Shown: positions 24,817-33,162 of the stretch, in pieces
Layout of the letters: every line of letters starts with the position of its first letter
How positions within the stretch are numbered: the stretch's first letter is position 1
NCBI GenBank assembly: GCA_046541115.1
Contig: JBKHDX010000002.1
Span: forward strand, 1 to 48,488
From: Jaaginema sp046541115
GTDB lineage: Bacteria; Cyanobacteriota; Cyanobacteriia; Cyanobacteriales; Spirulinaceae
Length of the DNA: 48,488 nucleotides
Direction of reading: 5' to 3'
Program-made: the position numbers and the translations under genes
The notes under the pieces: generated by a model
What the model was told of the DNA's origin: nothing
What the model saw: only the letters and a program-made list of their open reading frames with translations
Databases searched by the model: none

Positions 24817-25794
24817 ATGTTTCCAGTTCAGCGTCCCCGTCGTCTTCGTCAATCCGACCCACTCCGTCGGATGGTGCGGGAAACCATTGTTACCGCTAAC
24901 GATCTAATTTATCCCTTGTTTGCCGTTCCCGGTGAAGGGGTAGCCAAAGAAGTTTCTTCAATGCCTGGGGTTTATCAACTCTCGATTGATAAAATCGTCG
25001 AAGAAGCCAAGGAAGTCTACGACCTCGGCATTCCCGGTATTATTTTATTTGGTATTCCTGCCGATAAGGACAACGACGCAACCGGAGCATGGCATGATTG
25101 CGGTATTGTCCAGAAAGCTGCTACTGCGGTGAAAAAGGCAGTTCCCGATTTGGTGGTGATAGCCGATACCTGTTTGTGCGAATACACTCCCCACGGTCAT
25201 TGCGGCTATTTGGAAGTCGGGGATTTGACGGGTCGCGTGTTGAATGACCCCACGTTGGAATTATTGAAGAAAACCGCCGTTTCTCAAGCGAAAGCGGGGG
25301 CTGATATTATCGCCCCTTCCGGGATGATGGATGGCTTTGTCACAGCGATTCGGGAAGCGTTAGACGAAGCAGGCTTTAGCAATACGCCGATTTTGTCTTA
25401 TGCAGCGAAATATTCCTCGGCTTATTACGGCCCCTTCCGGGATGCCGCCGAATCTGCCCCTCAGTTTGGCGATCGCCGCACTTACCAGATGGACCCCGGA
25501 AATGCCCGCGAAGCCCTTAAGGAAGTCGAAATAGATATCGCTGAGGGCGCAGATATGGTGATGGTTAAACCCGCTTTGGCCTATATGGACATTATTTGGC
25601 GCATTAAGGAAATGACCAATTTACCCGTGGCGGCTTACAATGTCTCTGGGGAATATTCTATGGTCAAAGCCGCAGCCCTCAACGGTTGGGTAGACGAGCA
25701 GAAGATGGTCATGGAAACCCTGACGGCGTTTAAACGTTCTGGTGCTGACCTCATTTTGACTTATCACGCGAAAGATGCGGTGCGTTGGATGTAG
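24817..25794 (+). CDS. hemB: Porphobilinogen synthase (delta-aminolevulinate dehydratase)
   Basis: 325 aa. Condenses two 5-aminolevulinate molecules to porphobilinogen for haem, chlorophyll, bilin and B12 synthesis. The metal-site cysteines are in DTCLCEYTPHGHCG. Active-site lysines lie in SYAAKYSSAYYGPFRDA and VMVKPALAYMD. ATG 24817 (MFPVQRPRRLR) is preferred over an in-frame TTG at 24781, which would add 12 non-conserved residues. It stands alone between two terminators. Confidence 0.96.
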   Translation: MFPVQRPRRLRQSDPLRRMVRETIVTANDLIYPLFAVPGEGVAKEVSSMPGVYQLSIDKIVEEAKEVYDLGIPGIILFGIPADKDNDATGAWHDCGIVQKAATAVKKAVPDLVVIADTCLCEYTPHGHCGYLEVGDLTGRVLNDPTLELLKKTAVSQAKAGADIIAPSGMMDGFVTAIREALDEAGFSNTPILSYAAKYSSAYYGPFRDAAESAPQFGDRRTYQMDPGNAREALKEVEIDIAEGADMVMVKPALAYMDIIWRIKEMTNLPVAAYNVSGEYSMVKAAALNGWVDEQKMVMETLTAFKRSGADLILTYHAKDAVRWM

Positions 25795-25822
25795 GGTTAG
25801 GTTTATCGCTTAATTTGGTTTA

Positions 25823-25855
25823 AAAACCCCGGTTTTGGAGTAAAGCCGGGGTTTT
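25823..25855. terminator. Bidirectional intrinsic terminator after hemB
   Basis: AAAACCCCGG / CCGGGGTTTT, a perfect 10-bp stem with A/T flanks on both sides and a 13-base loop. It lies between converging hemB and the L7/L12-like multidomain gene, and should serve both. Confidence 0.88.
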
Positions 25856-25882
25856 GTATGACTTAAAAATTCAAAATTAAAC

Positions 25883-27301
25883 TTATAGTCCTAAAATTTG
25901 TGCTTTTTTAGCTGTAAATTCAGCTTCTGTGATAAAACCTTTTTCGTACAGTTTTGCAAATTTCTCTATTTCATCTGCGGCTGATAGAGATTGAGTTGGC
26001 TGGCTAGATTTACCTTGTTTTAACTCTCGCATTTTCTGCTCTACAGTTTCTTTGAATTGCTTGAATTTTTCATTGAGTTTTTCCCCTCGAAAAGTAATAA
26101 CATTTTCTTGGGAATACTTGTTTTGGTTAGGCCTGGGAAAATATCCCATATACATAAATTCTAAAAAGCCATCTTTAATACCACTTTCTTTGTATTGCAC
26201 TGCGGTCAAACTTTCTACTGGTATTTTGATCGCATTAGCATCATCATCTAAAAAATTGGTAACTTTAAAAAAACCACCTTTAGTAATTAACACATAGTCA
26301 TCAACCAAGGCTACTGCACCACCAATAGTATTTTTTACATACGGGTACTCTCTTTCTGGTAAAACTTCTTCAGCTTTACGAGATAGTGGTCCTTTTACCT
26401 CACGATCTAAGCTTAATGTCGCTTCTTCAAATTCGGCAAGACTCGAACATAAATTCAGCTTTTTTTCTCCTAATTTTATCAACTCTGATATTTCTTTAAG
26501 AACATCTATTTTCGCTTTTTGACACTGGGATATTTCAGCTTGAGCCGCAGCTTGTTTTTGGTAGTTGTCTTGAACTTGTTCAACTAATATATCAGCAACT
26601 ATATCCGGTGCTTCGGACTGTAGATTGGTAACTTCGTCAGGATTATTGGTTATACTTTTGGCAAGTTCGATATAACTATCACGAAGTTCTTGCTCGTAAG
26701 TTTCAACGTTATCGAGTAAGTTACCTACTGAACTTTTGATTTTATTCCAAAAACCTTTTTGGGCTTCTTGTTGGCGATTGTTTCGCGCTTCTTTTTCCGC
26801 AATTAGCTTTTGTTGAGTTTCAGCAACTTTACTAAACTTCCTTTTACATTCTTCATGAACTAAACTCAATTGATCCTCAAAGACTTTTTCACCAAGTTGC
26901 GCTAATTCGGGTTTGAGTTGCTCAAAGTTTTGCTCAAGTTGAGCGAGTTTTTCGTTTTGCTCTTTAATTTTGTTAGTCAGTGCTTTTTCTGTCAAACGGA
27001 TGACAATTGCTTTTTGTGTTAGATACCTAAATGTGTCTGAGAAGCTAGTATGTTGGTCAGGGATAACTGAATTTACTGTATTGGTTACTAATTCTACATC
27101 AGCACCTGCTTTTTTCAATCTTTGTTCTAATTCTTGAGCTTGACCTTTTTCATAAGTTTGAAAAATGATATTTGGGGCTTTCTCCATCAATTTATCAAGC
27201 TCAAAAGCTTCCATGTATTGGAAATTGTCAATCACTTTACTGACTTCAAAATGTTTACCTTTAGGAACTTGATTTAAGAAAATACCATAAAACTCATTCA
27301 T
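25883..27301 (-). CDS. Multidomain protein: L7/L12-like, coiled coil, PH-like, SHOCT
   Basis: 472 aa. Residues about 1-75 resemble the ribosomal L7/L12 C-terminal fold: an opening strand (YGIFLNQVPKGKHFEVSKVI), then ELDKLMEKAPNIIF and AQELEQRLKKAGADVELV. A charged coiled coil spans about 95-300. A bacterial PH-like domain covers about 325-430 (VALVDDYVLITKGGFFKVTN, PVESLTAVQYKESGIKDGFL). A SHOCT module ends the protein (DEIEKFAKLYEKGFITEAEFTAKKAQIL). No enzyme motif is seen. PH plus SHOCT suggests membrane-proximal oligomerisation. It is the second gene after a membrane protein (40-base gap). AT-rich, with no GCGATCGC. Domain calls are by eye; the combination is unfamiliar to me. Confidence 0.7.
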   Translation of the reverse strand: MNEFYGIFLNQVPKGKHFEVSKVIDNFQYMEAFELDKLMEKAPNIIFQTYEKGQAQELEQRLKKAGADVELVTNTVNSVIPDQHTSFSDTFRYLTQKAIVIRLTEKALTNKIKEQNEKLAQLEQNFEQLKPELAQLGEKVFEDQLSLVHEECKRKFSKVAETQQKLIAEKEARNNRQQEAQKGFWNKIKSSVGNLLDNVETYEQELRDSYIELAKSITNNPDEVTNLQSEAPDIVADILVEQVQDNYQKQAAAQAEISQCQKAKIDVLKEISELIKLGEKKLNLCSSLAEFEEATLSLDREVKGPLSRKAEEVLPEREYPYVKNTIGGAVALVDDYVLITKGGFFKVTNFLDDDANAIKIPVESLTAVQYKESGIKDGFLEFMYMGYFPRPNQNKYSQENVITFRGEKLNEKFKQFKETVEQKMRELKQGKSSQPTQSLSAADEIEKFAKLYEKGFITEAEFTAKKAQILGL

Positions 27302-27341
27302 TGTTCACCTCTCTTTTAAAAATCTTAAAGCTGAATATGAG

Positions 27342-28115
27342 TTAACTTTGACGTAGTAGAGTTTGCCAAACTAATTCATAATTTTTCACAAGCTCGTCCA
27401 AAGTTAAAGCAACATATTTTTGTCGATCTCTCTGAGTAGCTTCCGGCCAATATTTGGTTATTTCTTCTTCTCCCAAACTGCGATCGTATAATAAATCTTT
27501 GGGTAAATATCCTATTGTTGGATAGTCGCGGTCTGGAACCCATTTCTTTAAGCTAATCCGGACATACTCTTGAAACTTGTTGTATTCTTCTGGATATTTA
27601 GAAGCATTAGCTAGTTTTCGAGAAGTTAATATATCCTGAATTCGAGCTTCTATTTCTCGATCTGTGTGTATCCAATCTTCAGCATATATTCCTACTTTAG
27701 TAAGGTTAGCTGCGCCTCTAGCAGCAACTCCATAGGGTGATGAAGAAGCAATAGGAAATTTACTAACCACATCATCTAAAAATTCACTAGCTGCTAAAGT
27801 TTGTCTAACTTTATAATAGTCACTTTTTCCTGGAGAACTATGTTGATTTTGTGATTTACGATGAGTTACTTTTTGGACTTGGACAATAGCTGGAGATTTA
27901 GATTCTATCGAAGCTGAATTGACGGAATTACTAGAGGGAGCCGGAAAGAATAGAAACCAGATAGCCAAAAAAGGTTTTAAAGCTAGTCCTAGAATAAAGC
28001 CTAACGTATGCCACACCCAACCTATTATTTTCAATGGCAAAGTAATAATAAATAAGACAAAACCAATAATCGTGCTTAGGATACCATCAATTAAGCTACC
28101 AAAAAAACTAAACAT
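27342..28115 (-). CDS. Membrane-anchored protein of unknown function
   Basis: 257 aa. Residues 1-58 are strongly hydrophobic, about two spans (SLIDGILSTIIGFVLFIITL, then WHTLGFILGLALKPFLAIWF). A linker rich in Ser/Asn/Gln (60-100) leads to a soluble domain with no recognised motif (YYKVRQTLAASEFLDDVV, YPEEYNKFQEYVRISLKKWVPDRDYP). It is the promoter-proximal gene of a two-gene operon with the PH/SHOCT protein, whose predicted architecture suggests both act at the membrane. Divergent from the STAND ATPase gene. Confidence 0.6.
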   Translation of the reverse strand: MFSFFGSLIDGILSTIIGFVLFIITLPLKIIGWVWHTLGFILGLALKPFLAIWFLFFPAPSSNSVNSASIESKSPAIVQVQKVTHRKSQNQHSSPGKSDYYKVRQTLAASEFLDDVVSKFPIASSSPYGVAARGAANLTKVGIYAEDWIHTDREIEARIQDILTSRKLANASKYPEEYNKFQEYVRISLKKWVPDRDYPTIGYLPKDLLYDRSLGEEEITKYWPEATQRDRQKYVALTLDELVKNYELVWQTLLRQS

Positions 28116-28290
28116 ACTTTTTCCTTAGTAGAAGTTAGTCTTTCATCCATCTGGATGTAAAAATCTAATTTCCATTTTGTTCAATAAAATTACTTTTGTC
28201 GAGTCGGTTTAAATAGGATTTCGTCATAATTTCTCAAAAAAATCCTTAAATAAAGCTTAAAGAATCAGAAAAAGTCGGAAAAAGTTGACT

Positions 28291-28296
28291 TACAAT
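28291..28296 (+). promoter_or_regulatory. Candidate -10 of the STAND ATPase gene
   Basis: TACAAT 31 bases before the ATG, in the 211-base divergent gap (28116-28326). No good -35 is present, so activation may be needed. The rest of the gap is AT-rich, with no visible ORF. Confidence 0.35.
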
Positions 28297-28326
28297 AGAA
28301 GGTGAATTTGGTATCAGTGTGGTCTT

Positions 28327-29709
28327 ATGGATATTCTCGAAGCTTTATCATTTACTGATAAGTTAGTCTGTGCCAAAACAGGAAAGCATCTGGACGATTT
28401 ACAACAAGCAATTCTTCGAGGGACAATAGCTCATCAGAAATATGCGAAGATCGCTGAAGAAAACCATTGTACTCTCGGTCATGTTAGAGATGTAGCTTAC
28501 CAGTTGTGGAAAATTTTATCCGATGAGTTAGGAGAAGATATCAGAAAGAACAATTTTTGTGCAACTGTAGAAAGGTTACAACTTTCTGCTCGTAATGATG
28601 TTACTCATATTGATAATATGAGTAATTGTCGAGAAAAAAATAAAGTTTCAAATCACTCAACTGGCTCTACCTCAGAAATAATAGATATAGAGCTAACTTT
28701 ACCTAATAAAATTTATCATGATTTAGATCAGGCTCCTGACATAAATTCGTTTTATGGACGTACTCAAGAATTAAGCATTTTAAATCAATGGATTTTACGC
28801 GATCACAGTCGATTGGTTACAGTTTTTGGAATGAGTGGGATGGGTAAAACTTCCTTAGTGGTAGAACTTGTCAAGCAAATTCAAGCTGAATTTGAGTATA
28901 TTATATGGCGTAGTCTTTGTTTTTCTCCTTTAGCTAAAAGTTTAGAAACACAAGTTATTCAATTTTTTTATGGTGAAGCAGAAATTCATGAGAATGCGGG
29001 TTTAAATGAACGGCGATCGCAAATTATTTCTTTCCTTCGTTCTCATCGTTGTTTAATGATTTTGGATGATGTTCATCATCTTTTTTGTCAGGGAGAGTTA
29101 GCGGGGAAGTATAACTATAAATATGAAGATTACAGTACGCTGATACAATTAATAACAGAATGCTCTCATCAAAGTTGTGTGATTTTGATTAGTGATGAGA
29201 AACCTACAGATGTGAGTAGATTAGAAGCAATTTCTCCAAATTGTCAATCATTAAGATTAACAGGGATGAGCATTGCAGCGAAAGGAATTTTAGAGAAACA
29301 AGATTTACTAGACAAGGAGAGTTGGGACAATTTAATCAAAATGTATGGTGGAAATCCTACTTATTTAATTTGCATTAGTACTATTATAAAAAGCATTTTC
29401 GGAGGAAGTGTTGCTGATTTTTTGCAATATAATATTTTTTATATTAGTGATGAAATTGAAACCATTTTAGACAAACAGTGGCAGCGATTAACCTCAATAG
29501 AGAAAGAAATATTACTCAAATTAAGTCAAGAACAAAATCCTACAACAATTTCTCAATTTTTAAATCAAAGTTTATCATCTTCTTTTTATAAATTAAAGGG
29601 TTTACAGTCTCTAATACGGCGTTCGTTAGTCGATAAATACATTAAAGAAAAGCAAACTTATTTTTCGATAGTGACTGTTTTACGAAATTATGTCAAAAAA
29701 TATCAATGA
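28327..29709 (+). CDS. STAND (NB-ARC) ATPase with vMAP-type N-terminal helix-turn-helix
   Basis: 460 aa. Residues 1-75 look like the HTH-like domain common on cyanobacterial NB-ARC proteins (HQKYAKIAEENHCTLGHVRDVAYQLW). The NTPase begins at about 140 (FYGRTQELSILNQW), with Walker A GMSGMGKT (168-175) and Walker B LMILDD (243-248). A winged-helix segment follows at about 385-455 (LTSIEKEILLKLSQEQNPTT). Most relatives continue into WD40, TPR or pentapeptide sensor repeats; this one stops after the winged helix. STAND NTPases are switch proteins in signalling, cell death and anti-phage defence. Divergent from the membrane/PH-SHOCT operon. AT-rich, with a single GCGATCGC. Confidence 0.82.
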   Translation: MDILEALSFTDKLVCAKTGKHLDDLQQAILRGTIAHQKYAKIAEENHCTLGHVRDVAYQLWKILSDELGEDIRKNNFCATVERLQLSARNDVTHIDNMSNCREKNKVSNHSTGSTSEIIDIELTLPNKIYHDLDQAPDINSFYGRTQELSILNQWILRDHSRLVTVFGMSGMGKTSLVVELVKQIQAEFEYIIWRSLCFSPLAKSLETQVIQFFYGEAEIHENAGLNERRSQIISFLRSHRCLMILDDVHHLFCQGELAGKYNYKYEDYSTLIQLITECSHQSCVILISDEKPTDVSRLEAISPNCQSLRLTGMSIAAKGILEKQDLLDKESWDNLIKMYGGNPTYLICISTIIKSIFGGSVADFLQYNIFYISDEIETILDKQWQRLTSIEKEILLKLSQEQNPTTISQFLNQSLSSSFYKLKGLQSLIRRSLVDKYIKEKQTYFSIVTVLRNYVKKYQ

Positions 29710-29744
29710 TTCATTGAGTTTAATGATAATGTAAAAAATGTAAT

Positions 29745-30302
29745 TTAATTATCCAAACCGCGATAGATTTGGGCAAGATCAAACGCTAGATTAATACTAT
29801 CGAGAAAGACGGAATCGCGCACCTCATAAATTACCGTTTCCCAAGTTTGATTCGGAGTGCGACGACGACACTCGACACGCTGAGAATCTTGAAAAATTAA
29901 TACATATTCTTCGAGGGATTCAAGTTTTTGATAATCGGTAAACTTTTCACCGCGATCGAAAGCTTGGGTACTGGCTGACAGCACTTCTACAATTAGTTTA
30001 GGATAGCGTTTAACATAACGATCGGCGCGATCGCGTGAATCGCAAGTTACAAAAGCATCAGGATAATAATAAAACTGTTCTTCATAATTAACCTTGACAC
30101 CACCCGAATAAAAGCGATATTCCGAAGTGTCTCCGAAATGATTATCTATAATTTTCAGTAAATTAAAAGCAATGCGATCGTGGTTATCTGTACCGCCAGT
30201 CGTAGCGTACACTAAACCTTGGCGATATTCGTGACGAATTGGATTTTGTCGTTCAATCACGAGATATTCTTGGGGAGAGATGTAGTGAGGTACGGCGACC
30301 AT
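29745..30302 (-). CDS. Uma2 family restriction-endonuclease-like protein
   Basis: 185 aa from MVAVPHYISPQEYL. PD-(D/E)xK-fold family (DUF820) greatly expanded in cyanobacteria. YISPQEYLVIERQNPIRHEYRQG is the usual start. YYPDAFVTCD and KLIVEVLSASTQAFDRGEKFTDYQ provide the D and E-x-hydrophobic parts of the nuclease core. Function in vivo is unknown. An upstream in-frame extension overlaps the neighbouring gene and lacks family sequence, so it is excluded. Downstream of the MMADHC-like gene on the same strand. Confidence 0.9.
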   Translation of the reverse strand: MVAVPHYISPQEYLVIERQNPIRHEYRQGLVYATTGGTDNHDRIAFNLLKIIDNHFGDTSEYRFYSGGVKVNYEEQFYYYPDAFVTCDSRDRADRYVKRYPKLIVEVLSASTQAFDRGEKFTDYQKLESLEEYVLIFQDSQRVECRRRTPNQTWETVIYEVRDSVFLDSINLAFDLAQIYRGLDN

Positions 30303-30355
30303 CGGTTGTCTTAAAAAGAGAATTAAGTTATCTTGATTATAAGCGAATATTGGGT

Positions 30356-30886
30356 TTAACCTGTTGTCAAAGTCCAACCTTGTTTAAGGGCTAATTCGAT
30401 CAAAAGGGATTGTGCGATCGCGAGTTTTGCCGTAGTCATCAAAACACCGGGATAAATGTTAGTATGCCAAACAGGATGATATAACGCAAAACAATCATTC
30501 TCTGTCCGAGGAAAGCCCCGTAAAGCAGCGACAACCGCAGTATCATCGTGAGAGACTATTCCGCGACGAGACAGCCCCGGATAGCCCGTTTTGGGGTCAA
30601 TATAATCGCTGAAAAATCCGGCTTTTTGTAATATAGAAACCGCTTCATTGCTAAATTTGATAAACCTATCTCGCAATAAGTTTTTCTCTACTTCAATCTG
30701 GGGGGTTGTAAGATCGAGGGGAAAGCAAGATTGCTGTAACAAAAGGACAACCCAAACGTCAGAGGAGGGACAGTCAGGTAGAATCGCGTTTAGATTTTGA
30801 GCGACAAAAGGACTAGGACGATGAAAAGAAAGTTCTATTCCTTGTCCTGAAGATAACCGAAACTGCGCGATCGCGCCAAATTCCAA
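30356..30886 (-). CDS. MMADHC-like protein (cobalamin trafficking family)
   Basis: 176 aa. The central and C-terminal parts resemble human MMADHC (CblD): LLRDRFIKFSNEAVSILQKAG, FFSDYIDPKTGYPGLS, then a region ending HPVWHTNIYPGVLMTTA. These align in order with the human LLENFINGAKEI, YWADFIDPSSGLAFF and HSLWGTHVVVGSIFTNA (from memory). MMADHC delivers cob(II)alamin with MMACHC in animals. The bacterial role is not established, and I cannot see a partner gene here. No signal peptide. It precedes the Uma2 gene. Confidence 0.7.
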   Translation of the reverse strand: MEFGAIAQFRLSSGQGIELSFHRPSPFVAQNLNAILPDCPSSDVWVVLLLQQSCFPLDLTTPQIEVEKNLLRDRFIKFSNEAVSILQKAGFFSDYIDPKTGYPGLSRRGIVSHDDTAVVAALRGFPRTENDCFALYHPVWHTNIYPGVLMTTAKLAIAQSLLIELALKQGWTLTTG

Positions 30887-30974
30887 GATTGTTATTCCCC
30901 CAAAACGTCAAAAAGACAAACCCAACGACCTCAAGAATTGTAAGCATATCTTGACAAAAAAAACGTCAAAGGTA

Positions 30975-31002
30975 TTGCGTAATTGGTAAACCTCGCTACA
31001 AT
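30975..31002 (+). promoter_or_regulatory. Candidate promoter for the GNAT gene
   Basis: TTGCGT (30975-30980), a 16-base spacer and TACAAT (30997-31002). The leader would be about 140 bases. Near it lies TTGAC-N9-GTCAA (30951-30969), a possible operator for the divergent pair. Confidence 0.35.
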
Positions 31003-31150
31003 TTAAACTTGTGTGTTGTAAAAAATAAAAACGGCGAAAACTCGGATTCAGTATGACTTTTAGTGCGATCGCGAGGTCAAAACGCCCCAGTTAAATTGAC
31101 AGCGCACAACCTCCCCCTTTCTACTTACTCAACATCGGGAAATACCACCA

Positions 31151-31627
31151 ATGGACTGTAGTCATATCCAGTTTTGCACCGATAAAGCCAAAGTCGATCT
31201 GCACCAACTCTTATCTTTGTACAAACTGGGGGCATTTTGGGCCCGAGAGCGAACTCTCGAGGATATGGAAATCGCGATCGCCAACAGCGAACCTGTGGTA
31301 ACAATATGGGATGGCGATCGCCTGATTGGGAGTGCGCGGGCTACCTCAGACGGGATTTATCGGGCTACAATCTGGGATGTAGTAGTTCACGCTGATTATC
31401 GTGGTTTGGGTCTCGGAACGAAGTTAGTCGAGACGATTATTAGCCATCCTCGCGTTAATCGGGTCGAACGGGTTTACCTCATGACCACTCACCAACAAAG
31501 CTTTTACAACCGCATTGGCTTCGAGGACAACCACACCACCACAATGGTATTGTACAATTCTCGCGATCGCCTCGTTAGCCCAGATCTGCATCCGTCGTCA
31601 GTGGAAGCAAACAGCGTAGTCGGGTAA
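31151..31627 (+). CDS. GNAT family N-acetyltransferase
   Basis: 158 aa. Acetyl-CoA binding motif A is VVHADYRGLGLGTKLVETII (R/Q-x-x-G-x-G/A form). Motif B is YLMTTHQQSFYNRIGFE. It resembles the small cyanobacterial/plastid GNATs; the acceptor is unknown. It converges with the histidine kinase gene and overlaps its 3' end by 53 bases, so the last 17 residues (SPDLHPSSVEANSVVG) are encoded opposite the kinase tail. Confidence 0.9.
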   Translation: MDCSHIQFCTDKAKVDLHQLLSLYKLGAFWARERTLEDMEIAIANSEPVVTIWDGDRLIGSARATSDGIYRATIWDVVVHADYRGLGLGTKLVETIISHPRVNRVERVYLMTTHQQSFYNRIGFEDNHTTTMVLYNSRDRLVSPDLHPSSVEANSVVG

Positions 31628-32396
31628 AAGGCTCCTCTTGACCCACTTCAGCCGCAGACATGATAGTTAACTGACCGTTCATTAACTCCAGTAACGACTG
31701 ACTCAGCAGTAAGTTCATTCCGGGGGAAGGTGCATAGTTGCTGCGATCGCTAATTCCCCCTTTCGCTTTAATCGCTTCGGGATTGGGGTCATCCACCTGG
31801 CTGAGTAAGTCTGCGGCTTCGTTCCAAATGTGAAACGGCGATCGCAAATCGATTCTAATTTCGACGGTTTCTCGGTCAAAGTCAGGACAAGCGGAAACCT
31901 CGATACTCCCTTCTTCAAGATAGGCGATGGAAGTATCGACTAACCCCATCAAAACTTGTAGAAGTTTCCGAGGATCCGCGATCGCGTACACTTCCGGATC
32001 GGGTATATTCACCGTAAAGGGAAAACCCCGATTTGCAGCCTGCATAAACGTCAAATCCTCTAAACGGTCAAACGTCTTGCTGAGGGGAACTGCTTGCCGT
32101 TCTAACGGATTCGCGCCATACTCCACCTTAGCCACATCGATAATGCGGTCGATGAGCTTAATTAACTTTAAGGAGGCTTGATGGGCTTGGTTAATGAATT
32201 CTCGTTCTTCTTCAGGACTGTCACACAAATCCGACAAAATCAACTGATGCAGACCGATTAAACTATTAAGGGGCGATCGCAACTCATGGGAAGTCCGTGC
32301 TAAAAATCCGGCTTTAAACTGACTGGTTTGCAATGCGGTGTAATAATCCAGTCGCAGTTGTTGCAGTTCGTCTTTTAAGTCTTCAATATCGGTCAT
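31575..32396 (-). CDS. Histidine kinase-like protein with degenerate ATPase domain
   Basis: 273 aa, no membrane segment. A short coiled coil leads into a HisKA domain with the H-box RTSHELRSPLNSLIG (His37). The C-terminal half has a HATPase layout, but the N-box region (RKLLQVLMGLVDTSIAYLEEG) lacks the usual Asn residues, and the glycine-rich lid reads SPGMNLLLSQ instead of GxGLGL. ATP binding is therefore doubtful. It may act as a phosphotransfer or dimerisation partner, or as a decoy (inference). No response regulator is adjacent. Repeat copy 7 lies immediately upstream of its start. Confidence 0.8.
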   Translation of the reverse strand: MTDIEDLKDELQQLRLDYYTALQTSQFKAGFLARTSHELRSPLNSLIGLHQLILSDLCDSPEEEREFINQAHQASLKLIKLIDRIIDVAKVEYGANPLERQAVPLSKTFDRLEDLTFMQAANRGFPFTVNIPDPEVYAIADPRKLLQVLMGLVDTSIAYLEEGSIEVSACPDFDRETVEIRIDLRSPFHIWNEAADLLSQVDDPNPEAIKAKGGISDRSNYAPSPGMNLLLSQSLLELMNGQLTIMSAAEVGQEEPFTRLRCLLPLTTDADLG

Positions 32397-32397
32397 A

Positions 32398-32540
32398 TTG
32401 GTTGTTTGTTGTTTGTTGTTTGTTGTTGGTTATTGGTTGTTGGTTATTGGGCGGGGAAAAGAGCGCCCCTACAAGCCGATTGCCGATTGCCCCAAAACAC
32501 TGATGACTGATGACTGATGACTGATAACTGATAACTGAAT
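32398..32540. repeat. Composite intergenic repeat, copy 7 (C-B-A)
   Basis: TTGTTTG/TTATTGG heptamers (32398-32450), GGGCGGGGAAAAGAGCGCCCCTACAAGCCGATTGCC with a changed palindrome centre, then ACTGATGACTG and ACTGATAACTG units to 32540. Confidence 0.87.
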
Positions 32541-32562
32541 ATCCCCACCCATAACATACTTC

Positions 32563-33141
32563 CTACTCCAACACCACACTACCCTGTCGCAGAATTTCCC
32601 AACCCGTCCCCGTCCATTTCACCACCGTAGAAGGTAAACCACTGGCTTGCGGGGGTTCTGTGGTTTCTAAAGCCAAAACCGGAGGAAACGCCGTCGCGAT
32701 CGCCTCTAAACTTTCCAAAGGGGGTTCCCCGGAACGATTCGCGCTAGTGGTAGCCAAAGGCCCGGTTTCCTGTAAGATATCACGGGCGATCGCGCAGTCG
32801 GGAACCCGGACTCCCAGGGTACTCGGATCGCGAGGGTTCATGGCTTGGGGAACAAGCTCAGATGCCGGTAAAACCAGCGTCAACGCCCCGGGCCAGTATT
32901 TTTGAGTAATTTGTCGCCACAGGTTCATTTCGTCCCTTGTACCCTGGATATAAGGCAAGATTTGGTCAAAGGTCGCACCCATCAGAATCAATGGTTTATC
33001 GGGCGATCGCTGCTTAAGGGTAAAAATCAAATCCGCTTGGGGAGGACGAACAGCCAAAGCCGGAACCGTATCTGTCGGAAAACTCACGACTTTCCCCGCG
33101 ATCGCACCTTCAATTAATGCAGCCTGAGACACCAAAACCAT
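32563..33141 (-). CDS. tsaC: L-threonylcarbamoyladenylate synthase (Sua5/YrdC/YciO family)
   Basis: 192 aa. Makes threonylcarbamoyl-AMP from Thr, bicarbonate and ATP for the t6A37 modification of tRNA. VVSFPTDTVPALAVRP at the start and the K-x-R...S-x-x-K signature LKQRSPDKPLIL are diagnostic. KYWPGALTLVLP, LGVRVPDCAIARDIL and PLATTSANRSGEPP follow in order. It is single-domain, so TsaC-type rather than Sua5 with a C-terminal extension. Confidence 0.93.
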   Translation of the reverse strand: MVLVSQAALIEGAIAGKVVSFPTDTVPALAVRPPQADLIFTLKQRSPDKPLILMGATFDQILPYIQGTRDEMNLWRQITQKYWPGALTLVLPASELVPQAMNPRDPSTLGVRVPDCAIARDILQETGPLATTSANRSGEPPLESLEAIATAFPPVLALETTEPPQASGLPSTVVKWTGTGWEILRQGSVVLE

Positions 33142-33162
33142 ACACTTATATTGCCTTTGTCT

